From Dysosmobacter acutus (GTDB lineage Bacteria > Bacillota > Clostridia > Oscillospirales > Oscillospiraceae), in NCBI RefSeq assembly GCF_018919205.1, contig NZ_JAHLQN010000001.1:2852001-2916000 (forward strand): 64,000 nucleotides of DNA, in the 5' to 3' direction. Positions 17,617 through 26,004 of this stretch are shown here, in pieces. The first letter of the stretch is position 1. Every line of letters starts with the position of its first letter. The position numbers and the translations under genes were made by a program. Under the pieces are notes generated by a model, which saw only the letters and a list, made by a program, of their open reading frames with translations, was not told where the DNA came from and made no database searches.

Positions 17617-18464
17617 TTCCGGTCCTCCTCTTTCATCAGGCTGATGAAGTAGTCCTGCAGGTTCATCCCTGTGATCTCCAGCCCGTCGGGCATATGGCCC
17701 GGCTGCCCTTGGACGCAGGCGGTCTTCAGTCCGCCCAGAGTGGTTTCGGACAGCACATGGCGGCCTGACAGGTATTGCTCCATGGCCGCCGCCGGACCGG
17801 ACACCGTGTAGGCGCCCTCCATCAGATCCTCTGTTGGGCCCTGGCGCAGTATGGCGCCGGAACGGATGATGAACGCATAGTCAATCAGGTTGGCGGCCTC
17901 CGCGATCAGGTGAGTGGAGAGCACCACCGCGCAGGGGCGCTCCGCGTACTTCTCCAGCAGCAGCCGGTAAAAGAGCTCTCTGTGCTGGGCGTCCAGCCCA
18001 AGGACCGGCTCGTCAAAAAAGAGATAGGGCGTGTTTACCGCCAGCCCCAGCACAATGCGGAAAATGGAGCCGTAGCCGGTGGAGAGGGACGTGATCTTCT
18101 GTTTCAGGTTCAGGCCGAACTGCTCCGCTGTCCGCTCCGCAAGGGCTATGTCAAAGTCCGGATAAAAGGACGCCGCCGTCCGCAGCGCCTTCTTTACCCG
18201 CATATCCTCGGGAAAAAAGTTCTGCTCCCCCACCAGGAAGACCCTGGCCAGCGCCTCATCGGACCGGTTTTCCTTTCCGTCGATGCGCACCGTTCCCTCG
18301 TCGGCGCGGACGCGGTCGGTGATGATGCTCAGCAGCGTGGACTTGCCGGCCCCGTTGTTGCCCAACAGCCCGTAGATGTGATTGCCCTCCAGCGTCAGCG
18401 ACACGTCACGCAGCGCCCGCGTCTCCTTAAAGGACTTGGAAATATGTGTGATCTCAATTGCCAT
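17613..18464 (-). CDS. ABC transporter ATP-binding protein
   Basis: 283 residues from the ATG at 18464 (GAGAGGA upstream, inside the GntR gene). Walker A GLLGNNGAGKST (33-43), a degenerate signature SLSTGYGSIFR, Walker B YLFFDEPVLGLD and the switch His in STHLI. The Q-loop region is VGEQNFF. Pairs with the permease next to it. The signature lacks the usual LSGGQ, as in several YtrB-like exporters. Confidence 0.93.
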   Translation of the reverse strand: MAIEITHISKSFKETRALRDVSLTLEGNHIYGLLGNNGAGKSTLLSIITDRVRADEGTVRIDGKENRSDEALARVFLVGEQNFFPEDMRVKKALRTAASFYPDFDIALAERTAEQFGLNLKQKITSLSTGYGSIFRIVLGLAVNTPYLFFDEPVLGLDAQHRELFYRLLLEKYAERPCAVVLSTHLIAEAANLIDYAFIIRSGAILRQGPTEDLMEGAYTVSGPAAAMEQYLSGRHVLSETTLGGLKTACVQGQPGHMPDGLEITGMNLQDYFISLMKEEDRK

Positions 18465-18825
18465 TGTCTTCAAATCCTCTCTCAATCAATCCGGCCAGTT
18501 CCTCCCGGGTCATCTCCAGCCTCCTGGCCTCGCCGACCAATTTCTCCACATAGTCGGTGTAAAACCGCTCCCGCCGCACCCTGCGCAGCTTCTCTCTTGC
18601 TCCCGGCGCCACAAACATGCCGACCCCCCGCTTCTTGTACAAAAGTCCTCCGTCCACCAGCAGGTTGATTCCCTTCAGCGCTGTGGCCGGATTGATTTGA
18701 TATGCCACGGAATACTCCGTGATGGAGGGAACCGGCGTCTCCTCTTCGTAGACGCCCGTCAAGATCGCTTCCTCCAGCTGCTCCGCCAGCTGAAGGAATA
18801 TGGGCCGCTCGTCGTTGAACTGCAC
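18454..18825 (-). CDS. GntR/YtrA family transcriptional regulator
   Basis: 123 residues. GntR winged helix over about 8-75 (IFLQLAEQLEEAILTGVYEE, VPSITEYSVAYQINPATALK) followed by a short helical tail, the YtrA pattern of small regulators encoded at the head of ABC operons. GTG start with a perfect GGGAGGTGA. The next gene starts inside its 3' end. It most likely represses this operon through the repeat region upstream. Confidence 0.93.
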   Translation of the reverse strand: MQFNDERPIFLQLAEQLEEAILTGVYEEETPVPSITEYSVAYQINPATALKGINLLVDGGLLYKKRGVGMFVAPGAREKLRRVRRERFYTDYVEKLVGEARRLEMTREELAGLIERGFEDNGN

Positions 18826-18845
18826 GGCGTCACCTCCCTTTCTTC

Positions 18846-18908
18846 TTAGTTAATTAGTGAAGTAATCAACCGTGTAACTAACATACCACTACCCGCGCCG
18901 TTTGTCAA
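18846..18908 (-). promoter_or_regulatory. Promoter and candidate GntR operator of the ABC operon
   Basis: Minus strand TTGACA (18908-18903), 18-bp spacer, TATGTT (18884-18879). Directly after the -10, GTTAGTTACAC and CTAATTAACTAA form an imperfect inverted repeat spanning about 18846-18880, a likely binding site for the YtrA-like regulator. The pairing is inferred from position. Confidence 0.65.
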
Positions 18909-18973
18909 CTGGTATTTTCGATTGAAGCCAATTTTTCACATCGCCTGAACCGCGGCACGGACGCCAATGGCGC

Positions 18974-19010
18974 AAAAAAGAGCAGCGGACTTTCGTCCGC
19001 TGCTCTTTTT
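18974..19010 (-). terminator. asnS terminator
   Basis: AAAAAGAGCAGCGGAC / GTCCGCTGCTCTTTTT, TTTC loop, six bases after the asnS stop. Confidence 0.9.
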
Positions 19011-19015
19011 CTCTT

Positions 19016-20410
<1,395 letters not shown>

Positions 20411-20461
20411 CTTTTTCACCCGTTTTTCTTGTTTTTGCCTATGGCACACAAATTATATGGT

Positions 20462-20490
20462 ATTGTACCCTATTTTTTCCTATATTACAA
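20462..20490 (-). promoter_or_regulatory. Predicted asnS promoter
   Basis: Minus strand TTGTAA (20490-20485), 17-bp spacer, TACAAT (20467-20462). Confidence 0.5.
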
Positions 20491-20554
20491 GAGGAAACGG
20501 GCTTTTTGATCAGCCAGGCGAAGGTCCGGCGGATTTTGCCGTCAGCGCGGACGC

Positions 20555-21448
20555 TCAGGAGATGGCTTCACTGCCCACCTGATAGTCCGACCACTCTCCG
20601 CTGGTGCTGCGCACAGACGTGCAGTCTGAGAAGAAATAGGCCCCGGTGCCGCTGCGCCACTTCTGCGCGTCAAAGGTCACGGTGCCGCCGACATGGTAGT
20701 CCTTCAGCGACGGATCCTCTCCCTCCTTGGCGGCGGGCAGATTGAACGAAGCCGTGTCCTCCTTCTCTCTGATGGAGAAGAGGCAGCCGTCGGTCCACTG
20801 GTAGTACTTGGCGTCGCTGCCCTCAAGAGGCTCGCCGGTGATATAGCCCTGCTCCAGAAGCTCCTCATACGTGCCCTGGATGGGCGCGAGGCCGTGCTCC
20901 TCCCCAAAGGCCCAGGCCACGGCGGACTGCTCCGCCCCGCTCAGCCGTGTGCCGGAGAGGTCCACACCCAGCTTCGTGATGTTCTCATTGAGGCCGCCGT
21001 CCACCTCCCAAAGGTCCTCCAGCACCTCCAGGTACAGCTCCGCCAGATCGTCAAATCCATCGGAGCGTGCATTGATGCTGGTGACGCCGCCCAACTGGGC
21101 CGGAAAGGACTCCATGATGTCCCCGCCGTAGCAGACCTCCACTATCATGCCGCTCTCTATCTCATCCGCGGAAAAGGACTCGCCCTCCAGCGTAACCGGC
21201 AGTCCGGAGGCATCCAAACGGTATACGTCGCCGCTTCCTCCATCCTGCTTTGCCAGAAGAAGCGTGCCGTCGTCCTCGTCAATGACCCGGCAGACCGCCA
21301 CGGCGCCTTCCCTGGAGCCGCCGCTGCCGTCCGGGGGAGCGCCGGCGCCGGAAGAACTCCCCCCGCCGGAAGGGCCCCCCTGCGCGCAGGACGCCAGAAC
21401 TCCCATGCACAGTGTCAATCCCAAAAGAGCGCAAACCAGTCGTTTCAT
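20555..21448 (-). CDS. Putative lipoprotein of unknown function
   Basis: 297 residues from the ATG at 21448 with GGAGG nine bases upstream. Signal peptide with lipobox VLASC (Cys21), a Gly/Ser/Pro-rich linker to about residue 50, then a compact domain with CRVIDEDDGTLLLAKQDGGS and a long C-terminal part (SGTRLSGAEQSAVAWAFGEE). I do not recognise a family for the C-terminal domain; the first part resembles DUF3221-like beta-barrel segments. Presumably anchored on the outer face of the membrane. Alone in its unit. Confidence 0.75.
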   Translation of the reverse strand: MKRLVCALLGLTLCMGVLASCAQGGPSGGGSSSGAGAPPDGSGGSREGAVAVCRVIDEDDGTLLLAKQDGGSGDVYRLDASGLPVTLEGESFSADEIESGMIVEVCYGGDIMESFPAQLGGVTSINARSDGFDDLAELYLEVLEDLWEVDGGLNENITKLGVDLSGTRLSGAEQSAVAWAFGEEHGLAPIQGTYEELLEQGYITGEPLEGSDAKYYQWTDGCLFSIREKEDTASFNLPAAKEGEDPSLKDYHVGGTVTFDAQKWRSGTGAYFFSDCTSVRSTSGEWSDYQVGSEAIS

Positions 21449-21501
21449 AAACATCGACCTCCTTTTGAGATTGTGACGGCTTTGGCGACCGATTGGTTCC
21501 A

Positions 21502-21669
21502 TCATGCGGAGCCCCTCTTTTGATATCGCCTGATGGCCGTGTCCGCAAGGTTGCCAAGCAGCGCCGCCGCGCCGGCTGCGCCCACCTGAAACTGGGCGCT
21601 GGGTTGATACAGCCAAAAATGCGTTGAAACCACTGGTTTCAGCGCATTTTCTTTTTCCTGATAGCGCAT
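21502..21669 (-). CDS. Possible small protein, 55 residues
   Basis: ATG at 21669, TGA at 21504-21502. The translation contains AQFQVGAAGAAALLGNLADT, a plausible amphipathic or membrane helix, and its codons in that half use G/C third positions like real genes of this region. Against it: only a weak AGG before the start, and the first third overlaps a near-perfect hairpin that looks like a terminator. It may instead be a gene remnant. Confidence 0.25.
   Translation of the reverse strand: MRYQEKENALKPVVSTHFWLYQPSAQFQVGAAGAAALLGNLADTAIRRYQKRGSA
21616..21655 (-). terminator. Hairpin, probable terminator of the IclR gene
   Basis: AAAATGCGTTGAAACCA / TGGTTTCAGCGCATTTT with one mismatch, short T-run on the minus strand. 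It is 130 bases beyond the IclR stop, farther than usual. Confidence 0.5.
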
Positions 21670-21788
21670 ATTTGCCTGCTTCTCTCTTTTATGGGCATCT
21701 CTCGTCAGAAATATATACTCTGCAAAACAACCGAAAGAAAATCTTGCCGGCTGTTCGGTATTTCATCCAGGCATATTACAGCAGGAAT

Positions 21789-22550
21789 CTAATTGCTCAG
21801 TTGCAAAGAAACATTTTTTAGGCTGTTGAGCATTGCCAAACGGTTGCTTTGGACTATCTCACTCTGTCCACTGAGGGAAAAAGCGGCAATTACTCGGCGC
21901 TGAGGGCCATAAACAGGGACAGAAATACAAGATAATCCTATGGTGGCTTCTCCATTATCTTCAGCAAATCCCTGCAGCAAAATACGCTGAAACTCCTCTG
22001 ATAAAAGAGCGGGATCGACAATGGTATTTCTTGTCATTGCAGAAAGGGGAGTATTGGAGAGATATGACTGTATATTTTCTGTTCCGCTATATGCCAGCAA
22101 AAGCTTGCCAGACGCCATACAGTAGGCGGGAAGCAACAGCCCCACACGTGCACTCATGTAAACCACGGGTCCGGCGGATACTTTATGCAAAACTCTCACC
22201 TGGTTGTTTTCAAGGGTGGAAAGCAGAGAAGTTACCTGAAATTGTTCACTCAATTGCTTCATGAAAGGAAGAGCCTGCATCGCAAGTTCATTTCGCTCCT
22301 CTACAAGCATCCCCAAATACAGGAGCCTCATCCCCAGCCGGTATTTCCGTGTTTCTTCATTTTTCTGCAGGAAATCCGCTTTTTCCAAACTGCTGACCAG
22401 TCTGGATATAGAAGTCCGGTCGATCCCCATTGCAAGGGAAATTTCAGAAATGCCAAGCTCCTCCTCCTCAGAGAATAAGCTCAGCAAAGCCAGCGCCCGA
22501 TCAACGGTTTGGCTTGTTTCTTTTTTCATATGAGGCAACCATTCGGCCAT
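21789..22550 (-). CDS. IclR family transcriptional regulator
   Basis: About 253 residues. N-terminal helix-turn-helix starting SQTVDRALALLSLF with GISEISLAMGIDRTSISRLV, and the IclR effector domain (VLHKVSAGPVVYMSARVGLL, LPAYCMASGKLLLAYSG). The start is uncertain: ATGs at 22550 and 22529 both lack good ribosome sites. Divergent from the ferredoxin-oxidoreductase operon at 23114, which it most likely controls, since matching palindromic sites lie after both promoters. The effector would probably be the imported substrate or an intermediate. Confidence 0.9.
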   Translation of the reverse strand: MAEWLPHMKKETSQTVDRALALLSLFSEEEELGISEISLAMGIDRTSISRLVSSLEKADFLQKNEETRKYRLGMRLLYLGMLVEERNELAMQALPFMKQLSEQFQVTSLLSTLENNQVRVLHKVSAGPVVYMSARVGLLLPAYCMASGKLLLAYSGTENIQSYLSNTPLSAMTRNTIVDPALLSEEFQRILLQGFAEDNGEATIGLSCISVPVYGPQRRVIAAFSLSGQSEIVQSNRLAMLNSLKNVSLQLSN

Positions 22551-22874
22551 TATGCAGCCGCACAAAAGGAACTGCGCGGACAGTCGACCGCCTTTCTTCT
22601 GAATTGATTTTGATGAAAACAATGCCGGGGGCAATTGAAAGCTTCTCTATCACCGCCGAGCCGGGGGCTTAGCGAAAACAGTATGATTTCCCCAGCAAGT
22701 TGATTGCATAGGCAGCCCCCGTGATGCTCCAATTTTGTTTACCCAAATAACCATGCTGTTGAATGGCCAAACTCTCGGAAGCAACAAATCCGCCGGGGCG
22801 GAAAAGCCGCTTTGGTGTTTCCATAAGCTGCTGTACGGAAGTTTTACTCGCTTTTACAATACCGCTTCCTAAAT

Positions 22875-22887
22875 TCCGATAATCGGA
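22875..22887. promoter_or_regulatory. Palindromic operator candidate O1
   Basis: TCCGATAATCGGA, a perfect odd palindrome at about +2 to +14 of the predicted IclR-gene transcript. Confidence 0.65.
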
Positions 22888-22895
22888 CAACTCGT

Positions 22896-22925
22896 ATTAT
22901 ACTATTTTATCTTCATGAAAGTCAA
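22896..22925 (-). promoter_or_regulatory. Predicted promoter of the IclR gene
   Basis: Minus strand TTGACT (22925-22920), 18-bp spacer, perfect TATAAT (22901-22896). Confidence 0.7.
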
Positions 22926-22988
22926 GTAAATTTATTAATAGAAAGCCTTTAAAAGGTAATAAAATGCCTGTTTAAATTAGAAAAGCAC

Positions 22989-23017
22989 TTGACTTTTAGT
23001 TTGTGTAATATTATTAT
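22989..23017 (+). promoter_or_regulatory. Predicted promoter of the oxidoreductase-GltS operon
   Basis: TTGACT (22989-22994), exact 17-bp spacer, TATTAT (23012-23017). Confidence 0.7.
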
Positions 23018-23049
23018 AATCTCAAAAAGATCGAAATAAGGAATACTCA

Positions 23050-23062
23050 TCCGATAATCGTT
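23050..23062. promoter_or_regulatory. Operator candidate O2
   Basis: TCCGATAATCGTT, identical to O1 in the first 11 of 13 bases, about 25 nt after the predicted operon transcription start. Confidence 0.6.
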
Positions 23063-23113
23063 CTTTCTGATTGTCAAGAGCTGTGGGAAATCTGCCTTTT
23101 AAGGAGGGGTATC

Positions 23114-23665
23114 ATGAAGAAAATAAAATTCTACGGCATAGGGGGGCAGGGCGCAGTAACGGCTGCAAAAATTTTTTCCGAGGCTGTTTCGCTTTATCAA
23201 AATGAATACGCCATCACCGTTCCCGCCTATGGTCACGAGCGCAGAGGCGCGCCTGTGTACGCACATATCATTGTAGATGAGAATCCTGTTTTATTAAATT
23301 GCTACGTCTATGAGCCAGACGTCATTCTTGTCATGGATGATACACTGATTGACAAAGACGTTGACGTTGGCGAAGGATGTACAGAAAAAACCGTTCTCGT
23401 ACTCAACAGCGGCAGCAAAGAGATGATTCAGCGGTATAAGGACACCTATGGTTTTAAACGAGTTTATGCTTGCGACGGGACCACTGTTGCAAAAAATATT
23501 TTAAATATGAATATCCCCAACAGTGCGATGTTGGGAGCTTTAGCAAAAACGGGGATTGTAACAATTGAAGCCATGGAACGCGCAATCCAGGACGGCTTTG
23601 GAAAGGTTGGAGAAAAAAATGTCAACGCAGCAAGAGACGCTTATGAAAGGACCTATGAAGCGTAG
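23114..23665 (+). CDS. 2-oxoacid:ferredoxin oxidoreductase, gamma subunit
   Basis: 183 residues. KIKFYGIGGQGAVTAAKIF at the N-terminus and ITVPAYGHERRGAPVYAHI are the gamma-subunit family pattern (POR_N gamma domain). With delta, alpha and beta encoded next it forms the four-subunit enzyme that oxidatively decarboxylates a 2-oxo acid to acyl-CoA, reducing ferredoxin. AAGGAGGGG lies before the ATG. First gene of the operon. Confidence 0.93.
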   Translation: MKKIKFYGIGGQGAVTAAKIFSEAVSLYQNEYAITVPAYGHERRGAPVYAHIIVDENPVLLNCYVYEPDVILVMDDTLIDKDVDVGEGCTEKTVLVLNSGSKEMIQRYKDTYGFKRVYACDGTTVAKNILNMNIPNSAMLGALAKTGIVTIEAMERAIQDGFGKVGEKNVNAARDAYERTYEA

Positions 23666-23921
23666 AATTTTGGGGCCTTGCGCAACGGTATTTACTGCGG
23701 CAAATACCGGAAGCTGGCGCTTAGAACGGCCTGATGTAGACACGGACAAATGTGTGCACTGCGGAATTTGCTCGCAATATTGCCCCGTGGATTGTATCAG
23801 AGTAAACAAGGCGGAGGCAAAAATCGAATTTGATTGGAACTACTGTAAGGGGTGCGGCATTTGTGCAAATGAGTGCCCCAAGCATGCAATCCGGCTTATT
23901 GAGGAAAGGGGGAACAATTGA
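23619..23921 (+). CDS. 2-oxoacid:ferredoxin oxidoreductase, delta (ferredoxin) subunit
   Basis: 100 residues with two complete [4Fe-4S] motifs, CVHCGICSQYCPVDC and CKGCGICANECPKH. The start at 23619 has TTGGAG six bases upstream and lies 47 bases inside the gamma gene; an ATG at 23643 is possible. Passes electrons from the catalytic subunits to external ferredoxin. Its stop overlaps the alpha start (TGATG). Confidence 0.93.
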   Translation: MSTQQETLMKGPMKRRILGPCATVFTAANTGSWRLERPDVDTDKCVHCGICSQYCPVDCIRVNKAEAKIEFDWNYCKGCGICANECPKHAIRLIEERGNN

Positions 23922-25126
23922 TGCCGATCAAAATGTTCGATGGCAACGGGGCGGCAGTAGAGGCGATCCGTTTGGCGCGGCCGGGCGTTATTGCGGCTTA
24001 TCCAATTACTCCGCAGAGCTCAATTGCAGAAAAGCTGGCTGATTGCGTGGCCAACGGAAGCATCGACGCAGAATATATTCGGGTCGAGTCTGAACATTCC
24101 GCCATGTCCGCTTGTATCGGCGCACAGCTCACCGGAGTTCGTGTTGCAACAGCAACCGCGTCCGTCGGGCTTGCGCTGATGCATGAAGTGTGCGGCGTGG
24201 CAAGCGGATGTCGCGTCCCTATTGTTATGCCGGTTGTCAATCGGTCTCTTGTTGCTCCGTGGAGTCTTTGGTGTGACCATCAAGACACTATGGCAGAGCG
24301 TGATACCGGCTGGCTGCAGTATTACTGCGGCACTGTGCAGGAGGTGTTGGATCTGATGCTGTGTGCCTACCGTATCAGCGAGCATGCGGAAGTTATGACT
24401 CCGTCCATGGTTTGTCTGGATGGCTTCTACCTCTCTCACTCCATGCAGAAGGTCACTACACCCACGGACGATGAGGCATGGGATTTTGTCCGTCCATATG
24501 CTCGAAAAAATATGTACATAGACCCGGAAGACGTCATGTTTATTAACGATTTGTGTCCTACTTCCGAGTATACAGAGATGCGTTACCAGCAGAAGATCGG
24601 TTTTGACCGTGCGGCAGAAGTAACAAGGGATGTCTTTCAGGAATATGAGCAAAGGTTCGGCCGCAGGCTGCATACGGTGGAACCCTATATGCTGGAAGAT
24701 GCAGAGGTCGCGGTTGTAACAATTGGATCCATGTCCGGCACGGCAAAGTACGTGGTCAATGAGTTAAGGGCAAATGGAGTAAAAGCAGGGGCACTCAGGA
24801 TTTGTATGTTCCGCCCCTTCCCTGCGGGAGAGATCATGGAGACTCTCAAAAATGTAAAGGTTATCGGAGTAATCGACCGCTCAGCCGGACTGGGCGGCGC
24901 AGGGGCACCAGTGGCTTCTGAGGTCAAATCCGCCATGTACCAGACAGATGCGAAAATTTTCAGCTTGATCGGCGGCCTGGCAGGCAGGGATATCTCAGAC
25001 CGGACTTTCCGACAGATTTTTGAAAGATTATCTGCGGTATCCAGAGGTGAGAAAACCGATATTGATTCATGGTTTGACTTGAAGGAAAACCCGATGGGGC
25101 TGAGAGAGGTTGACGTGGTATGCTGA
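23921..25126 (+). CDS. 2-oxoacid:ferredoxin oxidoreductase, alpha subunit
   Basis: 401 residues. N-terminal pyrimidine-binding domain of the thiamine-enzyme fold (GNGAAVEAIRLARPGVIAAY then PITPQSSIAEKLAD; SEHSAMSACIGAQLTGVRVA) and a C-terminal transketolase-C-like domain (VAVVTIGSMSGTAKYVVNEL). ATG at 23921 with GGGGG eight bases upstream; it overlaps the delta stop. Together with beta it forms the catalytic site. Confidence 0.95.
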   Translation: MPIKMFDGNGAAVEAIRLARPGVIAAYPITPQSSIAEKLADCVANGSIDAEYIRVESEHSAMSACIGAQLTGVRVATATASVGLALMHEVCGVASGCRVPIVMPVVNRSLVAPWSLWCDHQDTMAERDTGWLQYYCGTVQEVLDLMLCAYRISEHAEVMTPSMVCLDGFYLSHSMQKVTTPTDDEAWDFVRPYARKNMYIDPEDVMFINDLCPTSEYTEMRYQQKIGFDRAAEVTRDVFQEYEQRFGRRLHTVEPYMLEDAEVAVVTIGSMSGTAKYVVNELRANGVKAGALRICMFRPFPAGEIMETLKNVKVIGVIDRSAGLGGAGAPVASEVKSAMYQTDAKIFSLIGGLAGRDISDRTFRQIFERLSAVSRGEKTDIDSWFDLKENPMGLREVDVVC

Positions 25127-25992
25127 AAATAGAGACTGAAGCCCGTGGCGCTGTCACACATGGTGTCAGCTCATGCCACGGATGCGGTATTGAACTTATT
25201 ATTCGCAATGTTCTGGAAATTCTCGGAAGCGATACGGTTTTTGTCATTCCTCCCGGATGCGCGGCGCTTTTTTCGGGAACGGGACCGGAAGCCGCATTAA
25301 AAGTAGCGGGTGTTCAGGGTAATCTTGAAAATTCCGCCGCAATTGCAACAGGAATTGCAGCCGGCTTCAGGCACCAGGGCAATGAACACACCGTGGTAAC
25401 CGCCTTTGCAGGGGATGGAGCCACAGTGGATATTGGGATTCAAGCGCTGAGCGGCGCGATGGAACGCAATGAAAACATTCTGTATATCTGCTATGACAAT
25501 GAAGCTTATATGAATACCGGCATTCAGGGCAGCAGTTCTACGCCCCTGGGGGCGTCGTCTACAACAACCCCTGCCGGGAAAACAGTGGGCAGCAAGGATC
25601 TGATGCGGATCATTATGGCGCACAATGTTCCCTATGCGGCAACAGCCTCTGTGGCCAATCTGCCCGATCTGCGGAGGAAGGTCGGTAAGGCGAAATGCGT
25701 CAAAGGGTGCCGTGTACTGCATATTCACTGTCCCTGCCCGACGGGTTGGGGAATTCCCTTTGCAAAATCAATAGAGGTTGCGCGCGAAGGCGTCAATTGC
25801 GGCGCATGGGTGCTAATGGAGTATGAGGACGGAAAGGTCCGCTTGGCGCCGAAGCCGGCGGCCCTGGGCGAGGCTGACAAATATATAAAAGCCCAAAAGC
25901 GATTTCGGAATATTACGGCCGGCCAGCTGCGGCAAGTCAAAAAAAATATTGTCGAACGCTACAGATATCTTCAGGAATTGGAAAAGATATAA
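25120..25992 (+). CDS. 2-oxoacid:ferredoxin oxidoreductase, beta (TPP) subunit
   Basis: 290 residues. Thiamine diphosphate and Mg binding by AFAGDGATVDIGIQALSG and YICYDNEAYMNTGIQ, plus the cluster ligands SSCHGCG near the N-terminus. The YDNEAYMNTGIQ and STTTPAGK blocks resemble pyruvate or branched-chain 2-oxoacid enzymes more than the 2-oxoglutarate type, but specificity cannot be fixed by eye. Overlaps alpha by 7 bases. Confidence 0.95.
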   Translation: MLKIETEARGAVTHGVSSCHGCGIELIIRNVLEILGSDTVFVIPPGCAALFSGTGPEAALKVAGVQGNLENSAAIATGIAAGFRHQGNEHTVVTAFAGDGATVDIGIQALSGAMERNENILYICYDNEAYMNTGIQGSSSTPLGASSTTTPAGKTVGSKDLMRIIMAHNVPYAATASVANLPDLRRKVGKAKCVKGCRVLHIHCPCPTGWGIPFAKSIEVAREGVNCGAWVLMEYEDGKVRLAPKPAALGEADKYIKAQKRFRNITAGQLRQVKKNIVERYRYLQELEKI

Positions 25993-26004
25993 CAGGAGAG
26001 GGCC

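Larger units (their letters stand above)
21455..21788. other. Intergenic region with a hairpin and an open 55-codon frame
   Basis: 334 bases between two minus-strand genes. The only clear structure is the AAATGCG...CGCATTTT hairpin at 21616-21650. A minus frame of 55 codons (21669-21502) is open through the region; see the separate entry. No promoter for the lipoprotein gene was picked with confidence. Confidence 0.5.
22551..23113. other. Divergent control region between the IclR gene and the oxidoreductase operon
   Basis: 563 AT-rich bases with two opposed promoters and two operator-like sites (own entries). The minus transcript would have an unusually long leader of about 340 nt before the IclR start. 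In it a 73-codon frame (22890-22669) is open, but it would begin at the transcription start with no ribosome site. Confidence 0.7.
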
